A stretch of 64,000 nucleotides of DNA from Chrysaora quinquecirrha (taxonomy: Eukaryota; Cnidaria; Scyphozoa; Semaeostomeae; Pelagiidae), in contig JACTAT010000009.1 of the NCBI GenBank assembly GCA_014526335.1, positions 2,056,446-2,120,445 on the forward strand, read 5' to 3'. How positions within the stretch are numbered: the first letter of the stretch is position 1; each line of letters begins with the position of its first letter. Under the pieces are notes generated by a model. It searched no databases. It worked only from the letters and a program-made list of their open reading frames with translations, and was not told the DNA's origin. The position numbers and the translations under genes were made by a program. Of this stretch, positions 31,837 to 44,310 are shown one piece after another.

Positions 31837-33970
31837 TTGAAAATGCAAGCAAATATGAGTGAGGATTATGAATTCCAAGAAATGCAAATGACTAAAACTG
31901 GAAAAGGTAGGCGAACATATCTTGTCACATATTCCAGAGCAGATCTAGAGAGGTTTCCCACACGACAAAGCTTTGGTTCTATGGTAGAGAATTACTTTAA
32001 CGTGGGACGTTCAAAAGCCAAGGTTGAATACTGGGCATGTTGTTTGGATGAGCCGCGGAAGCAGGGCCGTTCCGAGAAAAGTTTTCATGGGGGAGTGTGA
32101 CCGTCTCGATTTGCCGACTAGAGTCGAACTGAAAAATCTTTCTAGGCATCATCAAATCGGCTTACGAGAGTGCTTAAGTTTTGATGGGCGCGAGTAAAAC
32201 GGGCATTGTGTTAGAACATGCGTCGAAGGCGCATGTCACTAGGGGGGTCCGGGGGCATGCTCCCCCGAAAATTTTGGAAAAACCTGAAGCTAGAATCGCT
32301 CTAACGGCCCTTTCGGAACTCTTAAAAATGCAATTTTCTTGAAACTCTATCGTGGAATTCGTACAGAATTTTTATGTGGCACATCGTACAGAATCGTACA
32401 GAATCTTTGAGTGGCACAAAACTTCAAAATTGTAGTAAAAAACCGAAACTTCTTTGAACATCTGAATTCTAAACGAATCCAAAAGATTGACAAATATTAT
32501 TGCTTGCTATAGAGTCTTATTGATACTACATTACAGTACAATTAATACATCTATAGATTTGTTGGTCTGGTGCATCGTGGCCGGTGAACCGCCGAAAATG
32601 GAAAAAATATGGCATATTCTGGAAAATTTTGATTGTATAACTTCGTTGGTCGGCCCTCCCTTGTCAAGCAAAGACGCTCCATGCTTTTGCAGTAGTTCTG
32701 TTTTATTGCCCATTGTTTTTTACTTAGCCTTTACTCTGTATCAATGATTCAGGAATGCATAAAAGAGTGATTTCGCCGACCGAAACTACCGATTTGCCGA
32801 CTGGTCCTTTTTCCAGGGGGGTGTCGCACCCCCAACACCCCCAATGTAGGGACGGCCCTGCGCGGAAGAGCAGCTGATCATGGCTACCACTATCATCTAT
32901 GCCTTAAGTTAAGTTATCAGCTGCGAAAAAATGGCTTGCTTTCAAGAACAAGAGTGCACAAAAGCGGAGAGCTCTATTAAACTTTCTGACAGGCACGACC
33001 TGGGTGCTGTGGCTTATAGATACGTTTGCAAGTCGGGCACTAACGTCTATGATAGTGAAAGTCATCCAGACCTTAAGGATGCACGATCACCAAAAACCAA
33101 TAAATCAACAAAGGCATTTTGTGAGTCTCGCAAACGCTATACTGGTGCATCGAGCCAGCACTCCATAGTCACTGCAAGTGCGGCGCCTAAGAGTAAGATT
33201 CGACCTTTTTTCAAACGAAGAAGTATCCAAGATTATAGTCCGTAATAGTATTAGAAGGGACACTGAACCATTGCCTCCGGCAAAGAAGCGCAGCAATGAC
33301 GGTGAGCCTGATTTATCAAATCTTTATGTTTTCTAAATCCTCAAAGAGTCTACATGAATTGTTGGACAACACTTGGCGTCTTGAAAATGCCGATAGCATT
33401 CTTTAACGCGAAAAGATCGCAAGAATTGATTTTATCCACAAAAAATTTCAGCAGTCATTTGTAGAGAGATGTCATGATAAACAATGGCTTCAATGTGCAC
33501 TTGAGTTACTAAGAAATAATGGGATTGACGAGAACTTCTACGCTGAACTGATGCGGGAAGTATTAGTGAGGGGGAGGGGTAAATATCGCAATATAGCGAT
33601 AATCGGACCTGCTAACTGTGCCAAAACTTTCATATTGAAACCACTGGAAAAAAATTTTTCACGCTTTCAGTAACCCATCCAACGATAAGTATGCTTGGAT
33701 TGGAGCTGACAAAGCCGAAGTGATAGTACTGCAAGACTTCCGTTGGAGTAGAGAATTGCCTCATGGAAGGAATTACTACTTTTGTTAGAAGGTGAAACGT
33801 TCAAGTACCCTGCCCCAGCAAGTCATTACAAAGGGGATATTGTAATAAATGATGATACGCCTATTTTTGCTACAGGCAAGGACATAATAAAGTTCGAAGG
33901 GAAACATAATACATATGATCAACGTGAAACAGAAATGATGTCTGTAAGATGGAGGGTTATAGAGTTTTAG
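31837..33970 (+). pseudogene. rep: HUH Rep endonuclease / SF3 helicase, broken and split by a MITE
   Basis: Pieces in several plus-strand frames. 31837-32061: ATG, then TYLVTYSRADL (Rep motif I region) and KVEYWACCL. After the MITE (32062-32860) coding resumes, with the HUH motif (His-Tyr-His, 32888-32896). A frame change near 32975 leads to VAYRYVCKSG (motif III, with the nicking Tyr and Lys). After several stops, the helicase part follows: Walker A GPANCAKT (about 33604-33627, Ala where Gly is expected), Walker B-like VIVLQDFRW, a frame change, and a closing segment with RETEMMSVRW to a TAG at 33968-33970. This is the CRESS-DNA Rep architecture. It may be an endogenous viral Rep or a cellular Rep-type mobile gene. 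Clearly inactive. Confidence 0.75.
32062..32860. mobile_element. hAT-type MITE (copy B) inside the Rep pseudogene
   Basis: CAGGGCCGTTCC to GGACGGCCCTG-type ends with an exact 8-bp duplication cgcggaag (32054-32061 and 32861-32868). It is the inverted-orientation relative of copy A at 4539-5358. Removing one duplicate brings the two Rep segments next to each other, so the insertion came after the Rep gene was in place. Confidence 0.93.
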
Positions 33971-35191
33971 TATTGTGGGAAACCTATCAAACAGGCCCCC
34001 TACGCAGCACTATGGCAGTAAAAACAGAGAAAACACGAGAAAACACACCGTTCTAATAAAATCGAAGATTAATAAGCCTGAAAGAATCCATAGCGAAAAA
34101 CAACTCAAAGTAAAGACTATAGCATAACTAAAACTCGAACAACTGATTTACCCCTCCCTTACAACTCTTTTATCCCCATAAAATTAAAAGCATTAATTAG
34201 CATAGACGAAAATAACCATAAGACTGACGCACATAGCTTTGCAGGCAAACCTGGTTGGGCGTGTATACTCTGCTAATGGCGCTTGATTGCTGCGTCAAAG
34301 CCATTCCCAACAAGTATCAAATTCCTCAGAACGAACAAAAGCAAATGCCCCCTTGTGGCCGTTGGTTTGCAGAACTGATATTGATGGGACAATGAGAGTC
34401 GTGGCTAGCTTTTTGATGCGTTACCCACGTGTTACCAACGCGTTATTCAACGCGTTCCCACCCAAGGGTATATATTTATACAGGAATTCACGCGTTACCA
34501 CGCATGAAAATTATATTCTCTTATTCAAAGAACAGTGCTCGATGCCTCTTAGAGAAAAGGCAGAGCAATATAATTATGAAGAGTAGATACAAAGAAATAC
34601 TACTGCATTTTCAATACTCGGAGTTTCATGCCGTCTGTTCACGACAATCCTCTGTTGGTTATGTTTCGAATTCGTCACAAAAACACAGCTAATCAAAGAT
34701 TCGAATCAATCGAATTATGGCGTAACAGAGAGAACTTATTTACATGCCTACATTTTTAAATGAGTTCAGTTCTTTTATTCAGAATGTTTTCCCCTTTTTG
34801 GTTCGCAATCTCCAGTTTCTCGTTCAGGCAAAGATGGCATTTGTTGGTGGCTTGACACCACCCACCAAACCACGGTTTTCGTGTGCATTAAGAGTTTTAA
34901 TATCTTGTATATAAGACGATTGTCTGATACTTATAGAATCCAACTGAAAGCAAACTTTAAACCCTTGAACTGAACGTGAGAACCGAGAAGTCAAGTTCGG
35001 GAATCACTTTTATATTTAACTTATCAATTATAGATACAATACAGATATAAGCACATATTGTAGTTATATGCTTCTTTCAAGAAATAAAGTTCGCAGCGAA
35101 AACTAACTGGGCATGTGTATCATGACACATTATAGTTCGTTTAGAAAACAGTGGCTGGAGTTTTGTTGAAATTAGAGCAATTATTTCATAC
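33971..35191. other. non-coding stretch downstream of Rep
   Basis: No gene seen. Holds a cluster of ACGCGTT-type words at 34417-34507, listed separately. Confidence 0.4.
34417..34507 (+). repeat. GCGTTACC short repeats beside a TATA-like run
   Basis: GCGTTACCCAC, GTGTTACCAAC, GCGTTATTCAAC, GCGTTCCCACC, then after a TATATATTTATA stretch CACGCGTTACCACG. About 11-12 bp periodicity on one strand, with an inverse-like copy at the right. It could be iteron-like, but no link to Rep is shown. Confidence 0.5.
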
Positions 35192-36060
35192 TTAATACTT
35201 TATTCGTTGTCCCTTTGCTTTCACTATTAGTGCCACCCGTTTGTCCATAGATTCTATTATAAGATCAATTACATAGACAGGAAAACTAAGCATGATGTTT
35301 TTTGCCCTCGCTGAAAACTGCTCAAATGTCTCGTGTGGGATATGTTTGTCGAAAGCATCTTTTTTTAGTTGCCTTTTGGTTAAATGAAAAACATTTTTAA
35401 TTGGGTTCAAATCAGGGCTTCTTGCTGGTATGGAAAACATCATGGCATTTGTATCACGAATTGCTTTTCTCGCTGCCTGAGAATTCTGGCTCAGGCAGTC
35501 ATCTTGTAGAAATCTTTTTACGCGTGCATTTGAGCTTCTTTCGAAGAATTGCTGGAAACGATCCTTGATGAAATCTGGAAATAATTTCCCGGACATTTTG
35601 CCCTCATACTGTTTGCAACAAGTGAATCCTTTACCGTAAGAAAATGCAGCTGTGAAATGGGCTTGTTTGTTGCCTTCCTTCTTTCCTTTTGCTGTACAGC
35701 CTGGTGTTAAACCTTCGTTGGCACGCGGTCATACCATTGATTTCGGAGACATTCCCTCATCTAGGGTTTCTCTTAAAAGTAAACCCAACAGCATCAAAGC
35801 AAAAGCTAACAGAAGTCTTCCAAAACTTGGAAGGTAACAATTTCTTAACTTTAGTAGCAAATTTCATGCGCTTAGAAAGGCCGTTTTTGTGAAGGAGTCC
35901 TTTTTTTCTCCTTCGCCTGTGTCCATAGCCATGTCTGTTCAAGCAGGGGCGAACTTTTCTGTTGCAAACCTTGCTGCTTACACCAGATTCAAGCTATACT
36001 CTATTCGACGTGAAGCTACCAGTATTGTTGTCGCAATAATGGTATTTGTCGAATGATGGC
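35192..36060 (-). pseudogene. Tc1/mariner transposase, inactive
   Basis: The C-terminal half is one minus-strand frame (35192-35596) with FLQDDCLSQNS (second catalytic Asp) and SPDLNPIKNVFH. The third catalytic Glu is Lys: codon 35396-35398 is AAA, one change from GAA. Upstream, 35757-35942 carries KRMKFATKVKKLL and SFCFDAVGF (first Asp). In between, other frames and stops continue the domain. The family cuts and pastes DNA at TA sites. No terminal repeats were found. Confidence 0.85.
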
Positions 36061-38075
36061 TCTTTCTTCCCTTGCATGCAGTTTGCGAGGTCTTCCTTTG
36101 TTGCTATGTCTTCTATCTATATGCAACTGTCCAACGTTTCTTTTTTTCGTGCTCATAGACTGTGGACTTTGAAAGCCGTGGAAGCAAGTTCAATAACTCT
36201 TGCCCCCGGATATCTGCCTTATAATGCGCTGCAATATCTGCTGATTCTTGTAACGTTACTGTTTGTCTTTTCATATCTGATAAACACAATCAATTCACCT
36301 TTATCTACCAAGGTCACAAATAGGCTTATGCTTGTTCTTACTTATATGCTTGCTTGATTATTGAGATTTATTATAGTTGAGGACTGCGGACCAAGATATA
36401 TAAATGGATAAGTATACATATAATACCACTTCCATTTTTCTTTCCTTGAATCATTATATCTCTAACATATAACAAGAGAAGCTAGCCAAAAGAAATCGAT
36501 ATTATTTTCTCAATCACTGCAAGATACAGTACAATCAAATCGAACTTAAATAATTGGTGTTTCGAAGTTTCTATTGGAGTCAGAATTTTTTTAAGTCTGC
36601 AAAGTTTTCAGACAATCGTGGAAAGGGTTAGTGCGATCATAACTTCTGACCATATAGAAAGGTCGATGAAGTTTTTCATCAATAATCAAAATGTACAAAT
36701 TAGCTGTATATGCACAAATCTACTTCACATTTTCATAGGATTTTCATTCTCCGAGAGCATACAAAGTTTAAACTTTGCTTGGTCTGGAAATAGTGTCTCT
36801 CTTCGTTAAAAAGTTTATGTTGAAAGTGCGATAGGCCATATTATATCAGGTCGTTGTTGTGAAAGCCAAACGAGTATCCTGGTTGGTAAGGCCATAAAGA
36901 ACCGTGTTAGTCATACCATTGAAGGAGTTGGTTTTATAATCATCAGCTTAACGTGATTTGGCATCTGCAATCTGCAACAAAAGGTTGATAGTTAGACATT
37001 CGTTAGTAACCTGTCCTCACCGAATCCTACTCTCTTCCTTTCAATTGGCTGAGATATGGAGAGTGCTCCGGAGGCAGCAGTATGATACAGGCAGAATACC
37101 CTAATATACTAAGATTACTGCAAGGGAAAGCATAGGAAAATACACCTTACATCCATAACTCAAATAGAATAGGAGCATTGGAAATAGGGGTATTAGGAGT
37201 AGGGGTAAGAGAAAAACCCCAAAGGGATAAGCCCGAAACCCAATAAGGATTGTAGAAAAGATAACAAGTGCCGTGATTAAAATCCCCAAAATGTTGGAGT
37301 GTCCGTATAATATCCAGCAGAGAAAGAAGACACAGCATTCACAACGAAAAAATCTTATACTAAAAATAACATTCTAAGAAACAATGTACGCCAGCAAAAA
37401 TATATTACTCCAACTGAGAATTAGCATTCTGCCAGCAAACATTGGAATAGGAGCAAGCCAAACCTAGGAAAAGAAATGTTAGCTTGCTGGGAAATGGCCA
37501 CCTATGGAAATCTGCTGACAAGACATAAGGCTGAAAGAGAAAATGATGATGAAGTTTCGATCGGCATCAACTGGCTGTCGTGAAGGGTGTCGAGAGGAAC
37601 TCACCGAAATCCTCAAGAAAATGATAAGATAAAAGATAACAAAACAAAGTAATGGAAGAAGATAAAAGTTTAGTAACGCGACGAAAACCTAGAAGGATTG
37701 AATGAAGTTACTCCCTTCTAAGGGGTTACAAAAATAGAGTAAAACCCCCGCGGAGGACGGATAAGATCGAAATGCACATGGCACTTTGCTCAGTAAAGTA
37801 GTAACAGACTGACATAAAAACAATATCAAGATGAAACGAGTTTACCCTAATCCTTACCTAAATCTAAATAAAACCTAACTAGATTTAGCTAAATAAACCT
37901 AAGTTACCCTAACTTAAGTTAACCTAACTTAATTCAACCTAGTTAACAGTAACCTTATGAAGAACTGAAGTGAAATAATTGTAGTAGACAGTGCAGCGAA
38001 TACAAATGAAATCCTGCAAGACCTAAATGGAGCACATGAAATGAAATACTACCTGATAAGGCAGTCTGGTTAGCG
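36061..38075. other. non-coding stretch
   Basis: Upstream remains of the Tc1-like gene may reach to about 36180. The rest is AT-rich, with an ACCTAA/CTTAA-rich patch at 37840-37950 that is too irregular to be telomeric. Confidence 0.4.
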
Positions 38076-38085
38076 TATAAAGCTA

Positions 38086-40605
38086 GGCTATCTTTAAAAC
38101 AGGGAATATGGAATGACGGAATGGAATGACGGAATGACGGAATGGAATGGCGGAATGACGGAATGGAATGAGGGCCTATTTAGTAAATACCTTCAATTTC
38201 ACCCGAAAATGCTTATAAATCTTTGTTTCGGCTTCCAAGTAACAGATAAATGTCAATAAAACATTGAGATCCATTGAATTGTACGTTTTATAGCACCATT
38301 CCATGTTTTCTAAAACGATTCCGTGTTTTCTAAAACGATTCCGGGTTTTCTAAAACGATTCCGTATTTTCTAAAACGATTCCGTGTTTTCTAAAACGATT
38401 CCGTGTTTTCAAAAACGATTCCGTGTTTTCTAAAACGATTCCATAAAATGCTTGGGAATCCCCTTTGGTCTGAAAAGTGATTGTGAGAGAATTTTAGTGT
38501 TGACAAAACTGTCTCATTCATGTCTCACTCATTCAATTTAATGGCGAGCAATTCCTTTAAAATAGCTGTGTAGATGTCGATGGATTGTAAAGAATGTTGA
38601 TTTATGTAATTTTCGTTCGATTTTCCTTTGAGTGATTATTTTCCTTTTTGAAAGCATTCGAAGTCTTTATTCTGGTCACCAGACGCAATAAATGCCCCAT
38701 AGCTTGGGCCTAGTTGATGTTGTTGCTGTTGTTTTGGTTATAAGGCGAAGTTGAACTTGGTTATAAGGCGAAGTTGAACTTGGTTATAAGGCGAAGTTGA
38801 ACTTGTACGGGATCATTGAATTGCATCGTATTAACTATTGGATTAAACTCGCCAAACTCACCCCCACATTGTATTTGTAGAAAAGTAGATTTTGTGATAT
38901 AATCCTAGCTAAATCAAGAAATAAGGTTGAACAAGAAATTGCACAAAAGTTAGAGGCGCATTTAATGAAGGTACAAAATTGGAGGGGCGCATTAAAAAGT
39001 AATCAGGTATTAAGGAAGGAGCATGAATATTTCTTACTGTACAGCTTCTTTATATCGAAAAGCTATAGCAAAAAGGCGAATAGTAAAAAGACGAACAGAA
39101 CAGTCAAAAGTTACTTAAATTGCTTGGAACTGAAACAAGATCTCGATCGAAAATAACAGAACATTGAGTATAAGTAATAAAAAAATCGATCGAAAATAAC
39201 AGAACATTGAGTATAAGTAATGAAAAAGTCGATCGAAAATGACAATACATTGAGTATAAGTAATATAAAAGTATCTGACGATAGAACAGTAGAGCTCCAT
39301 GTACTTTGAGGTAGAATTATTCGGAGGACTTCAGCAAATCAAGTGTTTTCTTGTGAAAAATGTTTTCTTGTTAGGGAATTGAAAAATCCTCGTCCATCTA
39401 CAAAGGAATCGGTCGTCTGCCCCTAGCACATAAATGTCTCATAAATCGTGTACCGAAATGGTTAAGAAAAAAATTAATCCAGCGTACTAAAAGTGTGGAA
39501 GGGGCACGAAATCCCCTTAATTCTAACATTAAAGTTGACCTGGCTCAGTTGACTGCACACTTTTGCCATATGACCTGATATTCGGGATAATTTCCTATTC
39601 CTAGACTGACAGCCTGACTGACTGATTTGAATGATCGAGGGATATCACAACCCCGTGAGCTTTTGACTTTGAGCTTGCTACCCACTTAATGAAAGAGCTC
39701 ATTGCAGTTTGCAATGTTTAAATCAGAATTCATGGGAAAATGTGCAGCACAAGAAAGAGCATTTCTCAAGTATCATAGGAAAATGCACACGATTTGGCAT
39801 TACGCCACTAAATTAAGGGGTCAAAATGAATATTTATCTGAAACAATTAAATTACACTATAAGCTATGTATAATCACAATAACAACCCGAACTCTGTAAA
39901 CAGCCGTTGATAATGTTCTGGCCTTAGAAAGTCTATATACTCTCTTGGAACGTGTAGATAGGTAGAATTGAATTCTGGATATCTCGCACGAACACAGTCC
40001 AAGCGAAGGTGGAAATGGACGTTTGTTCTTCCCATTTGAAGGTCTTTAAATCGTCCGCTCTGGGTTTAAGTTTTGGAACCCTGAATGATTTGCTCAGGGA
40101 CATCTTTCCAGCACTTAGTCCATCACAGAAAAAGAAACACAGCAAAGGACCACATATGTTGAATGTCAGGTTAGACAAAACAAAGATTTAATTACATGCT
40201 ATTTCCGGCAATCACTTTGCAGACAAAAGGGGATTCCAAGCTTTTTATGGAATCGTTTTTGAAAACACGGAATCGTTTCTGAAAACACGGAATCGTTTTA
40301 GAAAACACGGAATCGTTTTAGAAAACCCGGAATCGTTTTAGAAAACCCGGAATCGTTTAAGAAAACACGGAATCGTTTTAGAAAACATGGAATGGTGCTA
40401 TAAAACGTACAATTCAATGGATCTCGATGTTTTATTGATATTTATCTGTTACTTGGAAGCCGAAACAAAGATTTATAAGCATTTTCGGGTGAAATTCAAG
40501 GTATTTACTAAATAGGCCCTCATTCCATTCCGTCACTCCGTCATTCCATTCCGTCATTCCGTCATTCCATTCCGTCATTCCATATTCCGTGTTTTAAAGA
40601 TAGCC
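38086..40605. mobile_element. 2.5-kb foldback element with 10-bp target duplications
   Basis: Starts GGCTATCTTTAAAAC and ends with its inverse, with exact flanks tataaagcta (38076-38085 and 40606-40615). Inverted arms of about 380 bp (38086-38468 and 40224-40605) contain GGAATGACGGAAT units and seven or more copies of the 20-mer TTCCGTGTTTTCTAAAACGA. The 1.75-kb centre is unique. GG...CC ends, a TTCCGTGTTTTC core and a 9-10 bp duplication link it to the element at 6000-6852. No transposase is recognisable in the centre. Confidence 0.92.
38469..40223. other. centre of the foldback element
   Basis: No convincing gene. Contains three copies of AACTTGGTTATAAGGCGAAG (38735-38805) and three 47-bp copies of a GATCGAAAATAACAGAACAT unit (39130-39270). 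Confidence 0.6.
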
Positions 40606-40615
40606 TATAAAGCTA

Positions 40616-41604
40616 TGATGAATGATCAGACCTATCATTTGTATAAGGCCCTGGATGCTGAGTAAGAGAAAAGCAAACGAATTTATAATACAATTCCAAC
40701 GCGAAAAATTCAGTTAGGGGAATTTAGGTGAAACTATCCCTAACGATCATCCTTTATCTACTCTAAGCTATCCAACACATTTTGCAGAATGCAAAGTTTA
40801 AGTAATGGGAATACAAGGTTATTGGTAATTAAACACATTGGATAAGGGATGCCCCAAGGAGATAATGAACCACCCAATAATGGTAAATTCTGTTGTTTCT
40901 GTAGAATTTGTTGTAGATGCCAGTACTGGATAAATAACAACAAAATTTTTACACCTTTGTTGATACGACTAAGTTATGTTAACGAAGTTTGTTGAGACAT
41001 AACAATTGAAAAGTAAAGGTTTGACACTGGAAAAGCATGGTTTACAAAATCCAGGGAAGTACCAGTTAGGTTTCTACAATGTAATATATTTTGGCAAAGC
41101 AATAAAACAAAACAATGTCCCTTTGATTCGAAACTAAGATAACATGAATCCTGGTTAGCAGATGCAAACAATTTTAGTAAATGACAGGTGGGAAAAAAGA
41201 ACCAATGTGCTAAAGGCACAATTCAACAATTGATTGGTAAGACAAACAAAAGTAATAATTGGTAAAAGGAAACAGAGTGACCCTGGGGAACAAGAAAATC
41301 AAAAGTGAACTTAGATTAGAGCACAACAATAAATATATTCCAAACAACCTACCTAAACACCATGTCCTGAGCAATACATATGGAAATCAACCTAGTTTGT
41401 ATATGTAGGTGTGATTCATATGATAAAACATAGAATCATATAAGGTGACTCTTATGCAGCATAAAAAAGAAAAAGCCTTGTATGAAACAAAGATAGGAAA
41501 CTACACATGCCTTGTATAAAATGGTATGGGACCTTTCAAGACCTCAATTGGTAGACAACTCCCTCCATAGCAAAAGACAGGATATCTGATAGCAATAAAA
41601 TTTA
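40616..41604. other. non-coding stretch
   Basis: No gene or strong repeat recognised. Confidence 0.4.
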
Positions 41605-42600
41605 AAGAACTTTGTATCTTGACATGTAAAAAAGGATATCTGAGTGGCTGGGTTGGAATAAAAAACCAGCTTCTGAAAAAAAAATATGTTAAATACAAAC
41701 ACGGCATAAATGCAAATATAGTGCAGAGATTAAGAAGAAGAAGGCAAAACGAGGTAAGAATTGATATTTTAATAGCAAAGGAATGAGAAAATTCACCAAC
41801 CCAGCCACTCAGACCACCAGTCAGAGACCGCGTATTAAGGCCTTGGGATAAGCCCCAAAGTGGCTAAAAAGGAGGGAAGATGGAATTTAAGAGTGGAAAA
41901 ATGAATAAGAGAAGAGTAAAAATATAACAAAATCACAAAATCTAATGAAAAACATCAAATAACAAATAAACCAATAAGAAAAAGGAAAGCAATTGTTGCA
42001 ATAAGAGAGATTATTATCATTGGCAACCACAGGGATTAAATTGCAAAAGATGAGAAGAACATGCTACGCCCCTGCAGAAATATCATGGAATATCAGATCA
42101 AGTAAAGAATATATAGACAATTACATAAATATTACATACCAGTTATCAGCAAATCCACTAATTGATGGAGGTAAAGGAAGTGCATATAACAATGAAAAAA
42201 TCAATCAATGAAAAATGAGATCCATTGCATAAACAACATGCAAAATAAAATCATGAACTAAAGCATCAGATGAGTCAGAAAATTGTTGAGCATAAAAAGA
42301 AGAGCACATACTTTGTATCTTGACATGTAAAAAGGATATCTGAGTGGCTGGGTTGAAATAAAAAACAGCTTCGGAAAAAATATGTGAAATACAAACACGT
42401 CATAAACGCAAATCTAGTGCCGAAAGTAAATTGAAGATAGCAAGAAAAGGTAAGAATTGAGATTTGAATAGCAAAGGAATGAGAAAATTCACCAACCCAG
42501 CCACTCAGACCGACAGTCAGAGACAGCGTATTAAGGCCTTTAGATAAGCCAACGAGTGGCTAAGAAGGAGGGAAGATGGAATTTTATAGTGGCAGGATAA
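41605..42600. repeat. two direct copies of a 290-bp repeat
   Basis: Copy 1 is 41611-41892 and copy 2 is 42309-42590, both starting ACTTTGTATCTTGACATG. Each contains GAGTGGCTGGGTT near its left end and the inverse AACCCAGCCACTC about 150 bases on, so each copy can fold back on itself. The sequence between copies (41893-42308) is unrelated. Confidence 0.85.
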
Positions 42601-43137
42601 ATAGGAGAGTGGTATGAAAAGGAAGAAAGAAACGAAGCAAAATAAAGAACATGCAACGGATAACAAAAAGAAGTAAACTAATAAAAAAAAATGAGAAACA
42701 TTACTGATTGCAAATGATAGCTGACTTCACAAAAATTCAAAGCAAAACTGTAATGTGGAAAGGCTGGTACACAAAACTGCAGTGAACACATCATAATGCC
42801 AAAAATTGTATGTCCTTACACCAGAGCAATCATGAAATCCAGATTGAATAACGTATATTTTAGCAAAAGGACAATTGCTATAATCCTTATGAGCTATAAA
42901 ACCATGAAGGATACGAATCAATGCTGAGCCTCATAATTAGGCCTGGATCATTAAATAATGGGACATTGAATTATTCAAGGGATAGTAGAAATAAATATGC
43001 CAAACAAAGGAACAGTGGAAAATCATGACAAATTCATGACACAATGATTTTTAAAAAAGCAGGTCAAGAAGTACCAATCATGAACCAAATACATGAACTA
43101 AATTGTACATTGGTTATCTGCAAGCATTTAATCACTG

Positions 43138-43850
43138 AGTGCCTCATCATAACACATGGATTAATTAAGGTACAAAGGTCATCTGCATACCACAATGATT
43201 ATTTATTACAGGATTATTCAGGGCATCATCATCATAATAACAAGTTAAGGTATATCGGATCATCTTCATGCCACAATGATTACAGGTCTATGCAGTGCCT
43301 CATCATCATCATTATGATAACAGATGCATAAATGAAGGTATAACGGTCATCTGCATGCCACAATGAGTAATAATTACAGGTCTATGCAGAGCCTCATCAT
43401 CATCATAATTTTCATCATCATAACAAATGCATAAATTTAGGTATATCGGTCATCTGCATGCCACAATGATTAATAATTACAGGTCTATGCAGTGCCTCAT
43501 CATAATCATCATCATAACAAATGCATAAATTAAAGTATATCGGTCGTCTGCATGTCACAATGATTAATAATTACAGGTCTATGCAGTGCCTCATCATAAT
43601 CATCATCATATCAAATGCATAAATTAAGGTATATCGGTCATCTGCATGCCACAATGATCAATAATTACAGGTCTATGCAGTGCCTCATCATAATCATCAT
43701 CATAAAAAATGCATAATTAAGGTATATCAGCCATCTGCATGCCACAATGATTAATAATTACAGGTCTATGCAGTGCCTCGTCATAATCATCATCATAACA
43801 AATGCATAAATCAAGGTATATCAATCATAAACAAACCATAATGGCTAATA
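43138..43850 (+). repeat. 93-bp tandem repeat
   Basis: About seven copies of a unit containing GGTATATCGGTCATCTGCAT, GCCACAATGATTAATAATTA, CAGGTCTATGCAGTGCCTC and ATCATCATAA. Copies vary from 85 to 105 bp. Confidence 0.9.
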
Positions 43851-44310
43851 AAAACAGGTCTATGCAGTGACTCATTATATCTAAACAAAAGCATCAATTT
43901 ACACCATTGCACCATTGTATAAATGCAGTGCCTCATCATAAACAAGTTTTAAGGACATGAGGATTAGGCATCTGTATCCCACAATGATTTAGTCTGAGGT
44001 AGAGGCATCATAAGGATAATGCTTATAACAAACAACTGTATACTAGCCCAGTGCCTCAACAATGAAAGATCAATACAATAGTGCAAAATTAGATCAAGAA
44101 ACATAAGCCTACCTAAGTAGTACACAGGTACTGGGTAATGTAAGGTTAGGAACAAATCAGCCTAAAGGTGATTGAAACATGTTTATATGAAAACAACAAG
44201 ACACGAATAACGTTGCACGTAGTGTAGTGAGTAAAGTTGGGTATATACAGTTCCTAAAAGTGCACCAATTCAAATAAGAAGATGAAATATATTTGAGACA
44301 TATCTATTTT
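43851..44310. other. non-coding stretch
   Basis: Fading copies of the 93-bp repeat on the left, otherwise AT-rich. Confidence 0.4.

Noticed and set aside
37840..37950. Telomere-like ACCTAA repeats
   Set aside because: Irregular spacing and mixture with CTTAAG words; ordinary low-complexity sequence is more likely.
38290..38440. CRISPR-like array of 20-mers
   Set aside because: No variable spacers, units are contiguous, and an inverted copy lies 2 kb away with target duplications: a transposon arm in an animal genome.
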